In this document: positions 25,299 to 38,122 of the stretch, piece after piece
How positions within the stretch are numbered: the first letter of the stretch is position 1
Layout of the letters: the number at the start of each line of letters is the position of its first letter
Origin: Diphasiastrum complanatum
Taxonomy: Eukaryota > Streptophyta > Lycopodiopsida > Lycopodiales > Lycopodiaceae
Length of the DNA stretch: 64,000 nucleotides
Direction of reading: 5' to 3'
Assembly (NCBI GenBank): GCA_029204225.1
Contig: CM055092.1
Location: forward strand, 15,090,059-15,154,058
The notes under the pieces: generated by a model
Seen by the model: only the letters and a program-made list of their open reading frames with translations
What the model was told of the DNA's origin: nothing
The model's database searches: none
Position numbers and translations under genes: made by a program

Positions 25299-25919
25299 CC
25301 TAGTTGCAGCAGCGATTCTCGAATCGCTGTAAGAGAAAACAGCGATCTGCTGTTTTCTTTTTTAAACCAGGCGGTATCAGTAGAGAGAGGCAAATTAGAG
25401 GATTGCAGAAAGACAAGTCTCCAATAGTTTCAGGTCCACCACAAGCAGTTAGGTGAAATCTTGATTAATTGGATAAACTTGAGTGACAAACATTCCACAA
25501 ATACTGTTGAACGAACATTTAGCACTGAACCTTACTGAAATGCAATGAAATGCACACTGAACCATGCCAAACCCTACTAAGCTGTACTGAACAACCCTAA
25601 ACTGCAGACAATGCTACTGAACTGGAGCAGATCCTATTGAACCACAAAAAACTGTACTGAACTGTAAAAAACCCTACTGATATTTCAACAATCTAGTTCG
25701 TGTCAACTTCAAAATGACAATTTTGATCGAGATATTATTTTTTTGGTTGTGCATTATGTTCTTAATACTTGTCATAAGGGGGATAAACCCAGTAGTAAAA
25801 AAAATTTCAGGTCCAACAAAATTCCAAGAAGCAAACAAAAACAAAAATTGGCAATTCGCTGCAGTGAATCGTGATTTGCGAATCGAGAAACTAGTGAATC
25901 ACGATTCGCTGCAACTATG
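25299..25919. mobile_element. hAT-like MITE, GAATCG family (621 bp)
   Basis: Perfect 8-bp target duplication atttgaat at 25291-25298 and 25920-25927. Termini read inward as CCTAGTTGCAGC (left) and CATAGTTGCAGC (right). Inside the ends lie repeated GAATCG/CGATTC motifs, such as GATTCTCGAATC near 25315 and GAATCGTGATT near 25866. No transposase is encoded. Eight-base duplications with short terminal repeats are the hallmark of hAT elements. Confidence 0.88.
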
Positions 25920-25989
25920 ATTTGAATCTTTTGAATTTTGTTCAATTTGAAATATTCGGTAACCATCTGTCCTTATTCAACATTTAACT

Positions 25990-26407
25990 CATAGTTGCAC
26001 AGAAATGCGTTTCTGAAACCGGGTTTCTCAGAAAAGCGTTTCTGCAATAGAAACGTGATAGAAAAAAAAAAACAGATTACATATATTTTTTTGCCCAGAA
26101 AACCAATTTTTTGTGCAAATATGGTATAGATATACTGAGCACTGTAAATTAAACTCCAAAGTGTTGATACTGTTTATGCGTACATTGAACTAAACAAATA
26201 CATATTAAGCCAATTTACTTGTAAAGATACAATCATACATATGATCCAAACTATACAGATGTAATGCTCTTAATTAGAGCTGTCATCTGATACCCATATT
26301 GCCCACAAAAAAAAAAAAACATATTTCTGAGAAATGCTACCAGAATCCAGAAACGCTTTTCTAGACCGCGTTTCTGAACGCGTTTTCAGAAACGCAGTGC
26401 AACTATG
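25990..26407. mobile_element. hAT-like MITE, GAAACGC family (418 bp)
   Basis: Perfect 8-bp target duplication atttaact at 25982-25989 and 26408-26415. Both ends read CATAGTTGCAC inward, then clusters of GAAACGCG/GCGTTTC motifs (for example near 26000-26040 and 26345-26395) and A/T homopolymers. It is non-coding. Confidence 0.9.
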
Positions 26408-26430
26408 ATTTAACTACCTACTAGAAGTTT

Positions 26431-26824
26431 TCCCTATTCACTAACAAGCATTAACCCTAAATCATCCACAAGATCATAGCTCACTTTTCCTATCTCAATC
26501 TTTTCTCTCATAAAGATAACAAGAAGAAGCAAATCCAACAAGCATGAAAATCCAAAAACCATGAGAGAGATGTGGAAAAGGAAAGGCAAGGACATCCAAT
26601 GCCAAAATGGTAGACTCTCCACCTTTCTTTGACTGAACATAAAAAAGAATTACATTGAGCCACTATCTATAGTGGAGAGTGAGGCATTTGGCCCTATTGA
26701 CTAAATTTCTACCTCCCTACACATTTGAACTTCAAAATAGTTGAGAAACACCTTTTACTCATCTAACTTGACTTTTAGGCCTCTAATTGATTCAATTCCC
26801 GCAATGGCCTTAAACTCATGATGT
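26431..26824 (-). repeat. 3' LTR (truncated) of the Athila/Tat-like element
   Basis: It matches 29942-30315 in the same orientation with scattered changes, including the segment around the TATA-like ...TATAGTGGAGAGTG. Confidence 0.72.
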
Positions 26825-27173
26825 GGCTTCTTTTTCATACAATTTATGCTATATTGGCAAAGTGATGGTCTATCGGTCACTCTCCCATGTTGTTCCGATA
26901 TGCAGCACTTCATTGCTAGGCTCATCGCCTGCACTATATGATTGTTCTTTAGCAACTACCTTGCGTTGACACCTGTCTTCCTCACATACTAACTAGCGTG
27001 GTTTTGTGTTGTGGGATGGTGGTACCAGCTGGATGTCTTGAAATAAGTCTTGCTTTACGGTGCTTTACCGTACTGTATTTTACTTCTCAGCTATATTTTA
27101 CCTTGTTGGCTTATGAATAAAAGTTTCAAAGGGTTTAATCTTGCTTAAGCAAGAGGAACTATGTGAATGCTTT

Positions 27174-27260
<87 letters not shown>

Positions 27261-27689
27261 GACTTATATTTTTGGTCATGGATGTACCTACTACTTGGTC
27301 GTCCAGATGTTGGGTTGAACCCAAGAATTGTCAATTTGTTGTTTGACTGGTTAACTTAAAGTTATTAAGGTTGGTTAATTTATGGAATTTTGGAGTAGTA
27401 CTTCCTTTTCTAACCAATCTAATAAAATCTCATTGGCATTAGGCACTATGCTCATAAACTCTCTATACATTATGTCCATTCAACTCGAGAGTAAACATGA
27501 CAATAGCTCAGTTTGTAGTATTTCATGTTCCATCTTTTGAAACGGCTCATCTCTATGGTATAACTGAGTATTTTGCATCGACTCTTCCAACATTCTTGAT
27601 GGTCCCAATTAGTGTTACATGCCACTAGAGTTTTCTCTAGGTCCTGAAAGTCTTCGATCCATTCCTTTAACTTTTGGTATCTATTTGGC
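26825..27689 (-). other. Internal non-coding part of the Athila/Tat-like element
   Basis: No pol domain is recognised. It includes the (CT)n tract at 27175-27257. Confidence 0.45.
27175..27257. repeat. (CT)n microsatellite
   Basis: About 41 uninterrupted CT units. The serine/leucine and arginine/glutamate open frames across it are artefacts. Confidence 0.97.
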
Positions 27690-28150
27690 TTTGCCCTTTT
27701 ATTAGAATAATTCTAAGTTCATAATGGTATTGCATTTTATCGTTCTGGTACAGACGGTATAGGTAGATCTTCCTTCATTTTTTCCTTTCCCTTTTGAAAA
27801 CCACATGAGCACTACATGATCTGGAGTTGATACTAGATTACATTTAGATCGAAGATATTTGACTCGTTCAATGTAATCTCTCACAATCTCTCATTTCCCC
27901 ATTTTGATCTTGCTGAGCAATAGAAATGGATCTTCAAGAAACTTTCGCTTGAATTTGGTGATCAAGGCTGCTTCCCACAATCATTGCATTCCTAAGCAGT
28001 ATGATTGAAATACCAATCCAAATGGTGCCCCAATAAGTTCCATAGGAAATAATTTGAGTTTATCTTCTGGATTGACCTCCCCATAGATCTCACATGCTTC
28101 TCGGAAGATCCATTATACTTGACTTGGGTATCTCCAATCGAAGCGTTATT
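27690..28150 (-). pseudogene. Gypsy gag remnant
   Basis: The minus strand shows a retrotransposon Gag core: EDKLKLFPMELIGAPF, then ALITKFKRKFLEDP and VRDYIERVKYLRSKC ending in DHVVLMWFSKG, as in Athila/Tat-type Gag. In-frame stops near 28000 and 27890 break it. It lies downstream of the primer-binding site and leader. Confidence 0.6.
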
Positions 28151-28639
28151 ATGATTATGTGGTGGGGTGGTGGATGCCCAAATTCAACTTCATCCTAATA
28201 CATTCCTTCAGATTGGAAATCCTCTTGATCTGTAGAGTAATGATCAGAGGATGGTTCACTAGGAGATGATTCGAGATTACACAATCTTTTGCCTAATCTC
28301 GATATCATCCACTATGAAGATATAGGTAGATGGTAGTTCCAAATCACAATCATCGCAATTGCCAATGATGGTTGATTTCATTGATTAGAATGAGTTTATC
28401 ACAAAATGTGGATGGTGTGGTGACGTGAATGATAACAATAAGGAGTGACAACTGGCACCAATGTAGTCGGGTGAGGGTGGGGTCCAGGGCCTCCCCACTG
28501 AAGCCCCAACGGGTGGGGTCTGGGGCCAAGGTTATGTCTACAAAGGTTTTGAGCTTTCATCAAGTCTTAGGATATGAAACCTTTCATAAATCCATCCTCT
28601 ACATGTTAGTAACCCTTGCAAAGTTGTCAGTAGACTCTA

Positions 28640-29530
28640 ACTAGTGACTAGAAGCTAGGCGAAGGTTACTGGTACGAATAATCATATGTTTACTAGTACA
28701 AAGGTTTACTAGTTTGGTGAGGGTTCTTATACACTAGAATTTTTTTTCAAAATAACTGGGAACCTTCGCTAAACTTTTTCTGAGTAAACTAACCTTTGCA
28801 GGATTGACTGAAGACTAAAAACAATTCAAGTTTGGGCAAATAGGTGAAGGTACTTATGGAGTAGAGCTCTTATTTTTTAAATTTGCGAGGGTTGATTGGA
28901 CCAAAAAATGGTATAAAAACAGAACTAACGTTGGCAAGCCCAAATCTACTAGAACATCTTTGTAGGGATTACTAGAAGTTAGTGGCTATATGAGGAATGC
29001 CCAAAATGAATTGCGAAGGTTTATCCAAAGGTTTAATACCAAAAACTAAGGTTTTTCTTGCTAGGGTTTTATTTTTCACTAAAAGTTTACCAAAATCAAA
29101 AAGGACGTTTGCAAGCCAAAAATACTGGATAGGAACCTTTGTAGAGACCTTTGTGACCTAGTCAAAATGTAAGCAGCCCGCAGCAGGACTTGTGAAGGTT
29201 AAGGACAATTTATTATTGAAATTTGAAGTTTTTTGGCTTATTATGTCCTTTTTGGCTGATTTAATCTTCGTATGGCTTCCAAAATTGGGCAGGAACCCTC
29301 ACAAACCTCTTAGAAAGCCTAATTTGGCATTCTGGAGGTGGGCGAAGGTTGGTTGATCAATTATGAGCGCTTTGCTTTTTTATGAATATTTACAAGGAGT
29401 TTTTTGATGTTTTTGGCCGATTTTTGCAAGTCTCTATGAAATGGTTGGGAACAAACTTCGCCCTTGAAACTGGAGCGTCCCTATATCAGAGCGGTCCTAC
29501 CTGCAAGTCGGCGAGGATTAGATCAAGAGG
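28640..29530 (-). repeat. Degenerate tandem repeats, unit about 150-175 bp
   Basis: On the plus strand the motif GCGAAGGTT or close variants recurs near 28663, 28853, 28887, 29019, 29193, 29345 and 29511. It alternates with a second motif of the form GGAACCTTYGY near 28770, 29135, 29310 and 29450. The region is the untranslated leader between the primer-binding site and gag. Confidence 0.55.
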
Positions 29531-29757
29531 AACATAATGTTATTGCCTCTAATAGCAATTTTGGCACTCGTTCTTCTCCACATTGCAAAAACACAACGTT
29601 TTTTTTATGTTTCTTCTGATTACAACACCCTATTCTAACACTAAATCACCAAAAAATGCAATTAAACACTACTATGTCACCACCAAGATGCCTAAATGCA
29701 TGCTAATCACCATACAATCATCACAAACATCCTAACAAACTGAAATAATGGCAATTG

Positions 29758-29778
29758 CTTCCCAGCAACGGCTCCAAA
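29758..29778 (-). other. Primer-binding site of Athila/Tat type
   Basis: The minus strand reads TTGGAGCCGTTGCTGGGAA, differing at a few positions from the TTGGCGCCGTTGCCGGGGA typical of Athila/Tat elements. Confidence 0.7.
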
Positions 29779-30315
29779 ATTTAGGAGGTTTTCCTAACCT
29801 ACCCTCAAACCCTATTTTCTAGATCCACACAATGGCAATGCAATAGGTTAAAAGAGTAGTTTCTCCTTTCCTATCATGCGGTAATCCGTTCCCAAGGGAG
29901 TAGCGTACACAAGGTCTTATGCAAGCTTATGATGAAACACTATTCACTAACAAGCATTAACCCTAAATCATTCACAAGATCAAAGCTCTCTCAATCTTTT
30001 CTCTCATAAAGATAACAACAAGAAGCAAGTCCAACAAACATGAAAAGCCAATAAATATGAGAGAGATGGAGGAGGAGAGGCAAGCACATCTAATGCCAAA
30101 ATGGTAGACTCTTCACCTTTCTTTGATTGAACATTAAAATGAAATACATTGAGCCACTATTTATAGTGGAGAGTGAAGCATTTGGCCCTATTGGCTGTTG
30201 GCCAATTGCTACCTCCCTACACATTTGAATTTCAAAATACGAGGGAAAGACCTTCGACTCATCTAACTTGACTTTTAGGCCTCTAATTGATTTAATTCCA
30301 GCAATGGTCTTAAAA
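29779..30315 (-). repeat. 5' LTR of the Athila/Tat-like element
   Basis: 29942-30315 matches 26431-26824. The part down to 29779 is placed by the primer-binding site. A TATA-like CTATAAATAG on the minus strand lies at about 30162-30171. The outer border is uncertain and may extend beyond 30315. Confidence 0.6.
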
Positions 30316-31820
<1,505 letters not shown>

Positions 31821-32930
31821 CTACTACTATGGATATACATGTCCTTATGATGACCATTACATGCATCAGTGCTACGTTATTCCAGTGGCATCATGCTATG
31901 GATGCTAAAGCATCTGGATCAGGCATTCCACCTTTAGACTTGCAAGATTGTCTATGTATGTTGACGTCCACAACGTATGTTACAGGTGTTGGTTATTAGT
32001 GTGCCAACTCCTCAGATTTCAACAGCGCAGCTTTCCCATGTACAGCCTACCTCACAAGACCCCTTTCCTTATCCACTGTACCATGGTTTGGATGATAAGG
32101 ACATTAAACCAACAAAGTATGCGGGAACACTTCAACAACATACTGTTGACCTTGTGGTCAGTGGTTTAATAAGTGGAAATTTTCTTTTTAGCCGCATCGA
32201 GTTTCAATTGTTGAAGCCTGGCAGGTTAAGAATGCAACCTATCACCTCACTCAGTGGTTTAATAAGTGGAAAATTTTTTTTGCGCCGCATCGAGTTTCAA
32301 TTGTTGAAGCCTGGCAGGTTAAGAATGCAACCTATCACCTCACCGAACAGGTGGTGGTGCAAAGTACAGGGTACCCCTGATTATACAGTGATGTGGGCCA
32401 ATTTCAAGAAGGCCAATAGAAGCCAGTTCATCCCACCACACAAGCATGTGAGGGGCATGGCATCTGCATAGACAAAAAAATAACTCTGTTCAGGTTTATG
32501 ATATCATATCCTGTAATTTTAATGAAAGTTCCTAAAGATATTTCTGAGTGGATGCAAGTCCACAAGTTTATATTTGGCTTCCAAGAAGATTGACAACCTC
32601 CAGTGCTGCATGAGGCTTGTACCGCACTTGAGCATGCCACAGCGACAACTCTCATTTATGAGGGTGGTGTCAATGGCAAAGGTGTTCATGGGAAAATTGT
32701 GGTACGTGCACAATGCCACTTTCAGAAGCTAGTGCTAGTACAACTGCAACAAGGTCAAAAGCGCAAGACAGTATCTAGTAAAGCCCTCAAGGCTGTCCAA
32801 CAATCTACCTGGACAATTAAGCAGAAGGAACATGCCAAGAATGAAGGTCTTCGTTATGCCTTGTTGGGTAGGCACTTATACAAGGATTGTCTAGCAATCT
32901 TCACTCACCAAATGCAGACTTGACCTAAGG
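31821..32930 (+). pseudogene. Gypsy gag-like region of Gypsy-3
   Basis: Broken plus-strand frames carry Gag-like features: a proline-rich N-part (SVPTPQISTAQLSHV near 31995), YHGLDDKDIKPTKYAG, and a W-F-N-K-W-K block followed by VSIVEAWQVKNATYHLT near 32160-32345 that is tandemly duplicated (about 96 bp). The region from 32600 is basic and coiled-coil-like. It lies directly upstream of a protease on the same strand. Confidence 0.5.
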
Positions 32931-33119
32931 ATGAATGCACTCTCTTGACTCGAGAGCTGAAGCAAGAATATATGTTGGGGAGTGAACATGAGATGGACAT
33001 GACACGAAGGTCAAAACGCGTGACGACCATTTAGGTGTGCAGGCGTGATCCTCAAGCAACCTAGTGTTACATATGTTCAAAGGCAAGGTTATGATAAGAG
33101 TTTCTAGATACGAAATCGA

Positions 33120-33570
33120 TAAGCATGTGAGAGAAACTTGCAGGTCGAGAGGTAGTTGTATCTTATGACACTGGTTCATCGCACAACGTTATCAACTCTT
33201 GTTTGGTTAAGCAGCTAAAGCTATCTACCATTCCTTCAAAGTCTCGATATATTGTGGAAATGCCAGATGGCAAGCATTCTGAGGTCCGGGACCAGAAATT
33301 GGGCAGTTGACCTTTACCATCCATATGTATACTGAAGGCCTTGATTTTGAGTTAGCAATCTTTGATATTGTGCTAGGTAAATGTTGGCACGCAATTAGGC
33401 CACCAGCTATAGATTTTGTAAATCATGTATATAAGTTCAAGCACGGGGGTTCGTCTCATACCTTCACAAGTGAGAGGAATTTGCCTGATGGCCCTCTCAT
33501 TTCTACTTTGCAAGTAAAAGAACAAGGTTTTCGAGAATTTGTACTTGTGTTTCTTGAATGCAAATGACAT
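33120..33570 (+). pseudogene. Gypsy-3 aspartic protease
   Basis: It contains the active-site motif YDTGSSHNVINSCLVKQL near 33165, then VEMPDGKHSEV, a stop, and FTIHMYTEGLDFELAIFDIV followed by LGKCW and DFVNHVYKF. This is the typical gypsy protease with its C-terminal segment. An in-frame TGA near 33309 breaks it. Confidence 0.75.
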
Positions 33571-33719
33571 TGTGGAAGAATCTCATGTTTCAAGTTTTGA
33601 AAAGGTAGATAGGCAAGTGTATAGTCATGTGTTGCAATCTACAACATTTAGATTAGATAGGCAAAGGCATATTCTATTTTACAGTCTTCAGATATTGCAT
33701 CCATATATACACTAGATCC

Positions 33720-34960
33720 TAGTGAGCTTTGAGCTCTAGATGAGTCTATTAGGCAAGAGTTGAAGTCAATTTTCATTCAGAACAACCCAGCTAAATTTGC
33801 CCTTAGTAGAAATGTGGATTTCTAGATTGAGTTGGTTTCCAAGGGTAGGACTTCTCTGTGATCTCCTTATAGGATGAACCTTAAGGAGGAGGAAGAGGTG
33901 AGAAAGGTACTCGACGAGTATCTTAGGTTAGAATTCACTAAGCTTAGCTATCATGATAAAGCACATGTATCGTATGCGTGGATAGATGATTGATTGGATG
34001 CATTGCATGGCACAAATCAATCTAAAAATTGGCTACATCAGTTCTGTATTAGGGAGCCTGTTGTGCCAAATATAGCATTTCATACGTGCTTTGAGCATTG
34101 TGAGTTTAGTCATGCCCTGTGGTTAAATAATGCTCCAACAACATTTATGATGCCGATGAACAATTTATTCAAGGACTATATGGGTAGGTTCAGCATTAAT
34201 TTTATCTATGACATCCTAGTTTACAATAAGTCGATTCTTGACCACATTGAGCATCTAGGAACAGTTTTTAGGGCATAGAAAAATAGTGTTTTGTATGCCA
34301 ATGATCAGAAATCCAAGTTGTGTATGATTGGGGTGGTTTACCTTAGTCATGTAGCGACAATAGAGGGGCTATTGTTGTAGACCCATCTAAGATGGCTGTG
34401 ATATTGGGTTTCGCCTTGGCCAACTAATATTCGTCAACTATGGTCATTCTTAGGTTTTTGTACTGCTCCATTGACGAACCAGTTATACAAAAACAACATT
34501 TTGGTTATTAGGGTGAAGGAAGATGAGGACAATTTTGAGGCACTGTAGGAAGCTGTGGCCACTGCATCCGTGCTCAAGATTGTTGATCCCCAAAGGCCAT
34601 TTTGTTTAGAGACCGATGTTAGTGACATTGCCATAGGTGCAGTGGAGGGGAGGGGAGGTTAGTGGGTTTTGAAAATCAAAGCTAACTCTTGCTCACTAGA
34701 GATACCTGACACACAAGGAGTTATATGCAATCATACATTCACCCAAGGTGTGGCGACACTTTTCTTCTGGTGCCGAATTTTATGTATATACTGACCACCA
34801 TACTCTCAAGTATTTTTGTAATCAGCCTGAGTTGAGAGACTAGTAAGCTAGGTGGGCCGAGTTCATGCAAGAGTTTAATTGGAAAATTATGTACAAAAAG
34901 GGCAACGAGCATGTGGTTGTTGTTGCATTATCTTGTATTATGTCTTTGATGTCTTTCACA
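33720..34960 (+). pseudogene. Gypsy-3 reverse transcriptase and RNase H
   Basis: RT blocks seen: SPYRMNLKEEEEVRKVLDEY (about 33860); CIREPVVPNIAFHTCFEHCE; NNAPTTFMMPMNNLFKDYMG; INFIYDILVYNKS (about 34200), in which the usual D-D pair is Y-D. RNase H follows with FCLETDVSDIAIGA (about 34610), RYLTHKELYAIIHSPKVWRH and YTDHHTLKYF. Stops and shifts are frequent. Confidence 0.82.
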
Positions 34961-35099
34961 ATTGTTGAAAGTGAGCTATCGATGAGATTAGGCAGGCTCA
35001 ACAGAGAGAAGAGCACTATATTCGTGTATGGCCTAGTGCACTTGAGAATATCGGTATCCCAGAAGCTCCAGTGGTGACTGGCTCTTCAGAAAGGTCTAC

Positions 35100-35625
35100 A
35101 CATTCTTGGCATAGACAATGGAGGCAAGTATGTTGAAACGAAATGGTAAGTGTCACATGCTAGACTAGATGGACTTCATGCTAAGATCCTTCATGAGTGT
35201 CATGATAGTTCCTGCGTAGGGCATCTCGGAGTGGACAAGACTATAGAGCAAGTGAGCGAAGGCCACCATGCAACGAGATATAAGAGAGTACATCCAGCGT
35301 TGCACTGCTTGTCAAGTGAACAAGGTGGAGAGAGTAAGTCCTCTAGGTTTGCTCCACCTGTTAGAGATTCCCCAGGGTAGATCAAAAGTATCTCAATGGA
35401 TTTTATTATTGGACTACCTAAAATGCAATTTAAGTTTGATTTTTTGATGGTAATTGTCGACCAACTAACTAAAATGGCTAATTCCAACTAAGAAGAAAGT
35501 TACGACTCCGCAAGTGGCCTAGTTTTTTCTTTTGAATGTCGTGAGATTGCATGGACTACCTAAGTCCATTGTCTCAAACACGGACCCTAAGTTCATGAGA
35601 TCTTGTTGAATCATCTAGTAGTGGA
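35100..35625 (+). pseudogene. Gypsy-3 integrase N-terminal part
   Basis: The zinc-binding H2C2 region ILHECHDSSCVGHLGVDKT is followed by a degenerate C-X2-C, then the core start ISMDFIIGLPKMQFKFDFLM with VDQLTKMAN. The match ends near 35625, before the rest of integrase, and no LTR is found on either side. Confidence 0.75.
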
Positions 35626-36330
35626 TCCATTGCCATAATAAGATTTTGTACAAAGGCACAATAATCAAAAGGGTAATCATCTTGACTATACGTCTACCAC
35701 CAAGAGTTAGCTTGGCCTCTAAATTTGGATGTAACCAGTGCAATCATATCAACATTAGTATGTCGATAGATCTCAAACCGAGAAGTAGTGCATTCAACCA
35801 ATTTCCCAATTCAGTGTCCTTGCATTGCCCAAAATATAGTGTGACAAAAAGAAATGACAACTATTTGAAAAAAAAATCCATAAAGAAAAGTATGCAAGAA
35901 GGAAGCATCAACTTTTTCTTGTGCAACACTTACAAAAAACAATAATGTAAATGGAACAAACACAAGAACAAAAACAAGTGAAAATGCAAAAGAAAATAAA
36001 ATACAAATGGGAAAATACTAGTGGAAATTTGGAAAGGTGGAAATTGTAATAAGTGGGTCCGACTTACAAGTGTAAAAGTATGTAATAAGATGCTATTGAG
36101 GGGGCAGACTTTTGTTGTCAAAAACTTTAAGGTGGGATATTTTGAAATACAGAGATTTGATTGACAAGCCGTAAAGTTTGTTGCACTTGTTGGTTAGCCA
36201 AGAACATAACGATCCACTTAGCATGAAAATAGAATCTATCTGTATGCATGCATACACACACCCAATCTCCAATGCTCCACCAATGGTCTCTGTAACCACT
36301 TACTTCGCCATAAGAAGTGAGCGTATGAAA
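35626..36330. other. No gene seen
   Basis: No domain was recognised. The sequence is low in complexity and AT-rich. Confidence 0.4.
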
Positions 36331-36715
36331 AGTCAAAAGACAGACAACTTGTTGGACTTCTCTACAGCTCCTCCACAGGTGCCTTTTGGCATGAGTTCAT
36401 TCCCCGTGCTCCACCTCCACTCCTTCATGACCTGTGCATATGGCCTGACTATGCCACCACCTTGCATACCATTCATACTGACACATCCATTTCCGTAGTC
36501 CCTAGACCTTCTGAGATCACCTCCTTCACTCCTAATATGGTGCATAGTGCCGTCAAAAAATATTGATAATCTTGAATCCGAGTTATTGATCCATGCAGTT
36601 GACGTGGTGTCACTCCTAGCCACCTTACTCAATCAAGTCATTCTTTTTGGTTTTCCCTTTTCTTGGTGCACTAACATCATTCACTTATATTGTAACATAG
36701 AACCACCCAAGTTTG
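36331..36715 (+). pseudogene. LINE reverse transcriptase fragment (LINE-A family)
   Basis: Plus-strand translation in shifting frames gives TGAFWHEFIPRAPPPLLHDL, the I-S-V-V-P-R-P-S-E segment, then ESELLIHAVDVVS, LATLLNQV and FSWCTNIIH. It aligns with LINE-A ORF2 at about 40180-39830 on the minus strand. It is a short, decayed copy in the opposite orientation. Confidence 0.75.
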
Positions 36716-37509
36716 ATTTGTACTCCATATTGCTTGCAAGTTGCAACTTCAAAAAACATTGCTTTGTTTGGAACCTATGTTAACCACAATTATTAAATTG
36801 ACTACACTCATTACTTTCTTTAAAGTGTAGTTTAAGCACCTTAACTAGATTGATTTTCACCAAGCATTTACAGACAAACTAAATACATTTCCCCATATCA
36901 TGAAATTGATGGAGAAACTAATGCTAGCTTTTGGCTAAAGTAAATTTCTTCCCAACAAACAAATTCCAATGTCTTGCCCATGTTTCCTATTTAACAAAAC
37001 TTGAAACTATAGTTTTTTCAAAAATGAAGTCTTAGTGCAAAATGAGATATTTTTCTGCATTTCTTTAGAAGATCAACTCTAGCTTCAGGGAAAGTTAAAG
37101 TCTACTTATTTGAGAACACGTGTTGGAATACACTATTTCAAATTTATTACCAAGATTATTTAGGGCTTGAGGTACATTGGATGATTGACACAAACTTTTA
37201 ATAACATTCTTAATTTGTGTAGATCAATCTTTAAGGTTTGTGCTAGTTCTCATGTACAACCTTTTGTGTCAAAACAAGTTTGGAACTTTGTATGAGCATG
37301 TTTTGTGAAAGTTTCAAACATCAAGGAAATCCTTAAAATGCAAGATTCAATCAATCTATAACCTTGAAACTTGTAAGATGCAAAACTAGCAAGCTAGCAA
37401 TTTACTAGGCATCAAGATATTGCTTCCAAAATTAGAATGAATTCACATAAGATAGGACACCTGATTTTAGAACATAATGAAGATCTCATCCATGAATTCC
37501 AAAACTTGG

Positions 37510-37513
<4 letters not shown>
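36716..37513. other. No gene seen
   Basis: AT-rich sequence flanking the (GA)n tract into which LINE-A appears to have inserted. Confidence 0.45.

Positions 37514-37595
<82 letters not shown>
37514..37595. repeat. (GA)n tract at the 3' end of LINE-A
   Basis: About 41 GA units, followed by about four GAAA units (to 37610) that join the LINE end. Confidence 0.97.
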
Positions 37596-37599
<4 letters not shown>

Positions 37600-37620
37600 A
37601 AGAAAGAAAGCTTTATTAAT

Positions 37621-37650
37621 GTCTTTTCCATGCCAAAAGGCATATAAGAC
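37621..37650 (-). other. LINE-A 3'-terminal hairpin
   Basis: The minus strand pairs GTCTT with AAGAC (outer stem) and ATGCC with GGCAT around a TTTT loop (inner stem). It sits just before ATTAATAA and the tail. LINE-B has the same structure with compensatory changes. In other LINEs such 3' structures are recognised by the element's own RT. Confidence 0.8.
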
Positions 37651-37801
37651 TAGTAAATGTACATGTCAAGTATGTGGTAACCATAGGAGCGTATGAAACA
37701 TCTCCAAAACAGTAACAAAGTAGCAATCTAGAGCTAAAGCTATAAACTGAAATAGATGTGATGCTATTAGAAACATGTGGGAGCATGTATACTGCTAACA
37801 G

Positions 37802-38122
37802 TCATGAGTGAGATATGACGTTATCATCTAGTCCTGTCCTGCTGGTGCTGATGATATAGAAGGATGTAATACGGCCTGTGGCATGAAGGGCCACTGGTGG
37901 TCTCTGACGTCGTCTGAGAGGATGAAGAGGTCTCCTCGTGATAGGTCGAGTAGCTCGTGCTGCAACATGGGTATGTGTGGGACGCTGTCTCTGGTCTCTG
38001 TGGGCAAGTAGGTCATCATCATCATCGTCACCGTCATCAAAACGTCCTCTCCTCCTAGAGAAGAAAGAAGTGATCTGAGGCTGAGAAACCTGACTCGGCT
38101 GGGCTTTCTGATACAAATCCTG
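37802..38122 (-). CDS. LINE-A tail frame with PIP-box-like motif, after an in-frame TGA
   Basis: This frame continues ORF2 in phase beyond TGA (38123-38125). It contains SQPQITSFFSRRRGR (motif at 38060-38083), fitting the PCNA-binding consensus Q-x-x-[ILM]-x-x-[FY]-[FY]. An acidic DDGDDDDDD stretch, basic arginine-rich parts, and a second GRITSFY (37858-37878) near the end follow. LINE-B has the same first motif at the same distance from a TGA. It could be read by readthrough, be a separate small ORF, or be the true ORF2 end with CGA mutated to TGA. Confidence 0.5.
   Translation of the reverse strand, partial: QDLYQKAQPSQVSQPQITSFFSRRRGRFDDGDDDDDDLLAHRDQRQRPTHTHVAARATRPITRRPLHPLRRRQRPPVALHATGRITSFYIISTSRTGLDDNVISHS

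Larger units (their letters stand above)
26431..30315 (-). mobile_element. Non-autonomous Athila/Tat-like gypsy element in the PDS intron
   Basis: Direct repeats at 26431-26824 and about 29779-30315 enclose a primer-binding site, a long repetitive leader and a gag remnant, all minus strand. No protease, RT or integrase is seen between gag and the 3' LTR, so it depends on other elements or is a deletion derivative. The 3' LTR copy lacks the part matching 29779-29941. Confidence 0.7.

Noticed and set aside
27098-27359. Open frames of alternating Ser-Leu or Arg-Glu on both strands (also at 21180-21440, 37437-37619, 42860-43110, 52570-52950, 61540-61740)
   Set aside because: They are produced by (CT)n/(GA)n microsatellites, which are open in several frames by composition.
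36093-36336. Minus-strand frame as an upstream PDS exon
   Set aside because: Its residues do not match the PDS segment expected before E-Y-S-D-P-N, and the region borders a LINE fragment.
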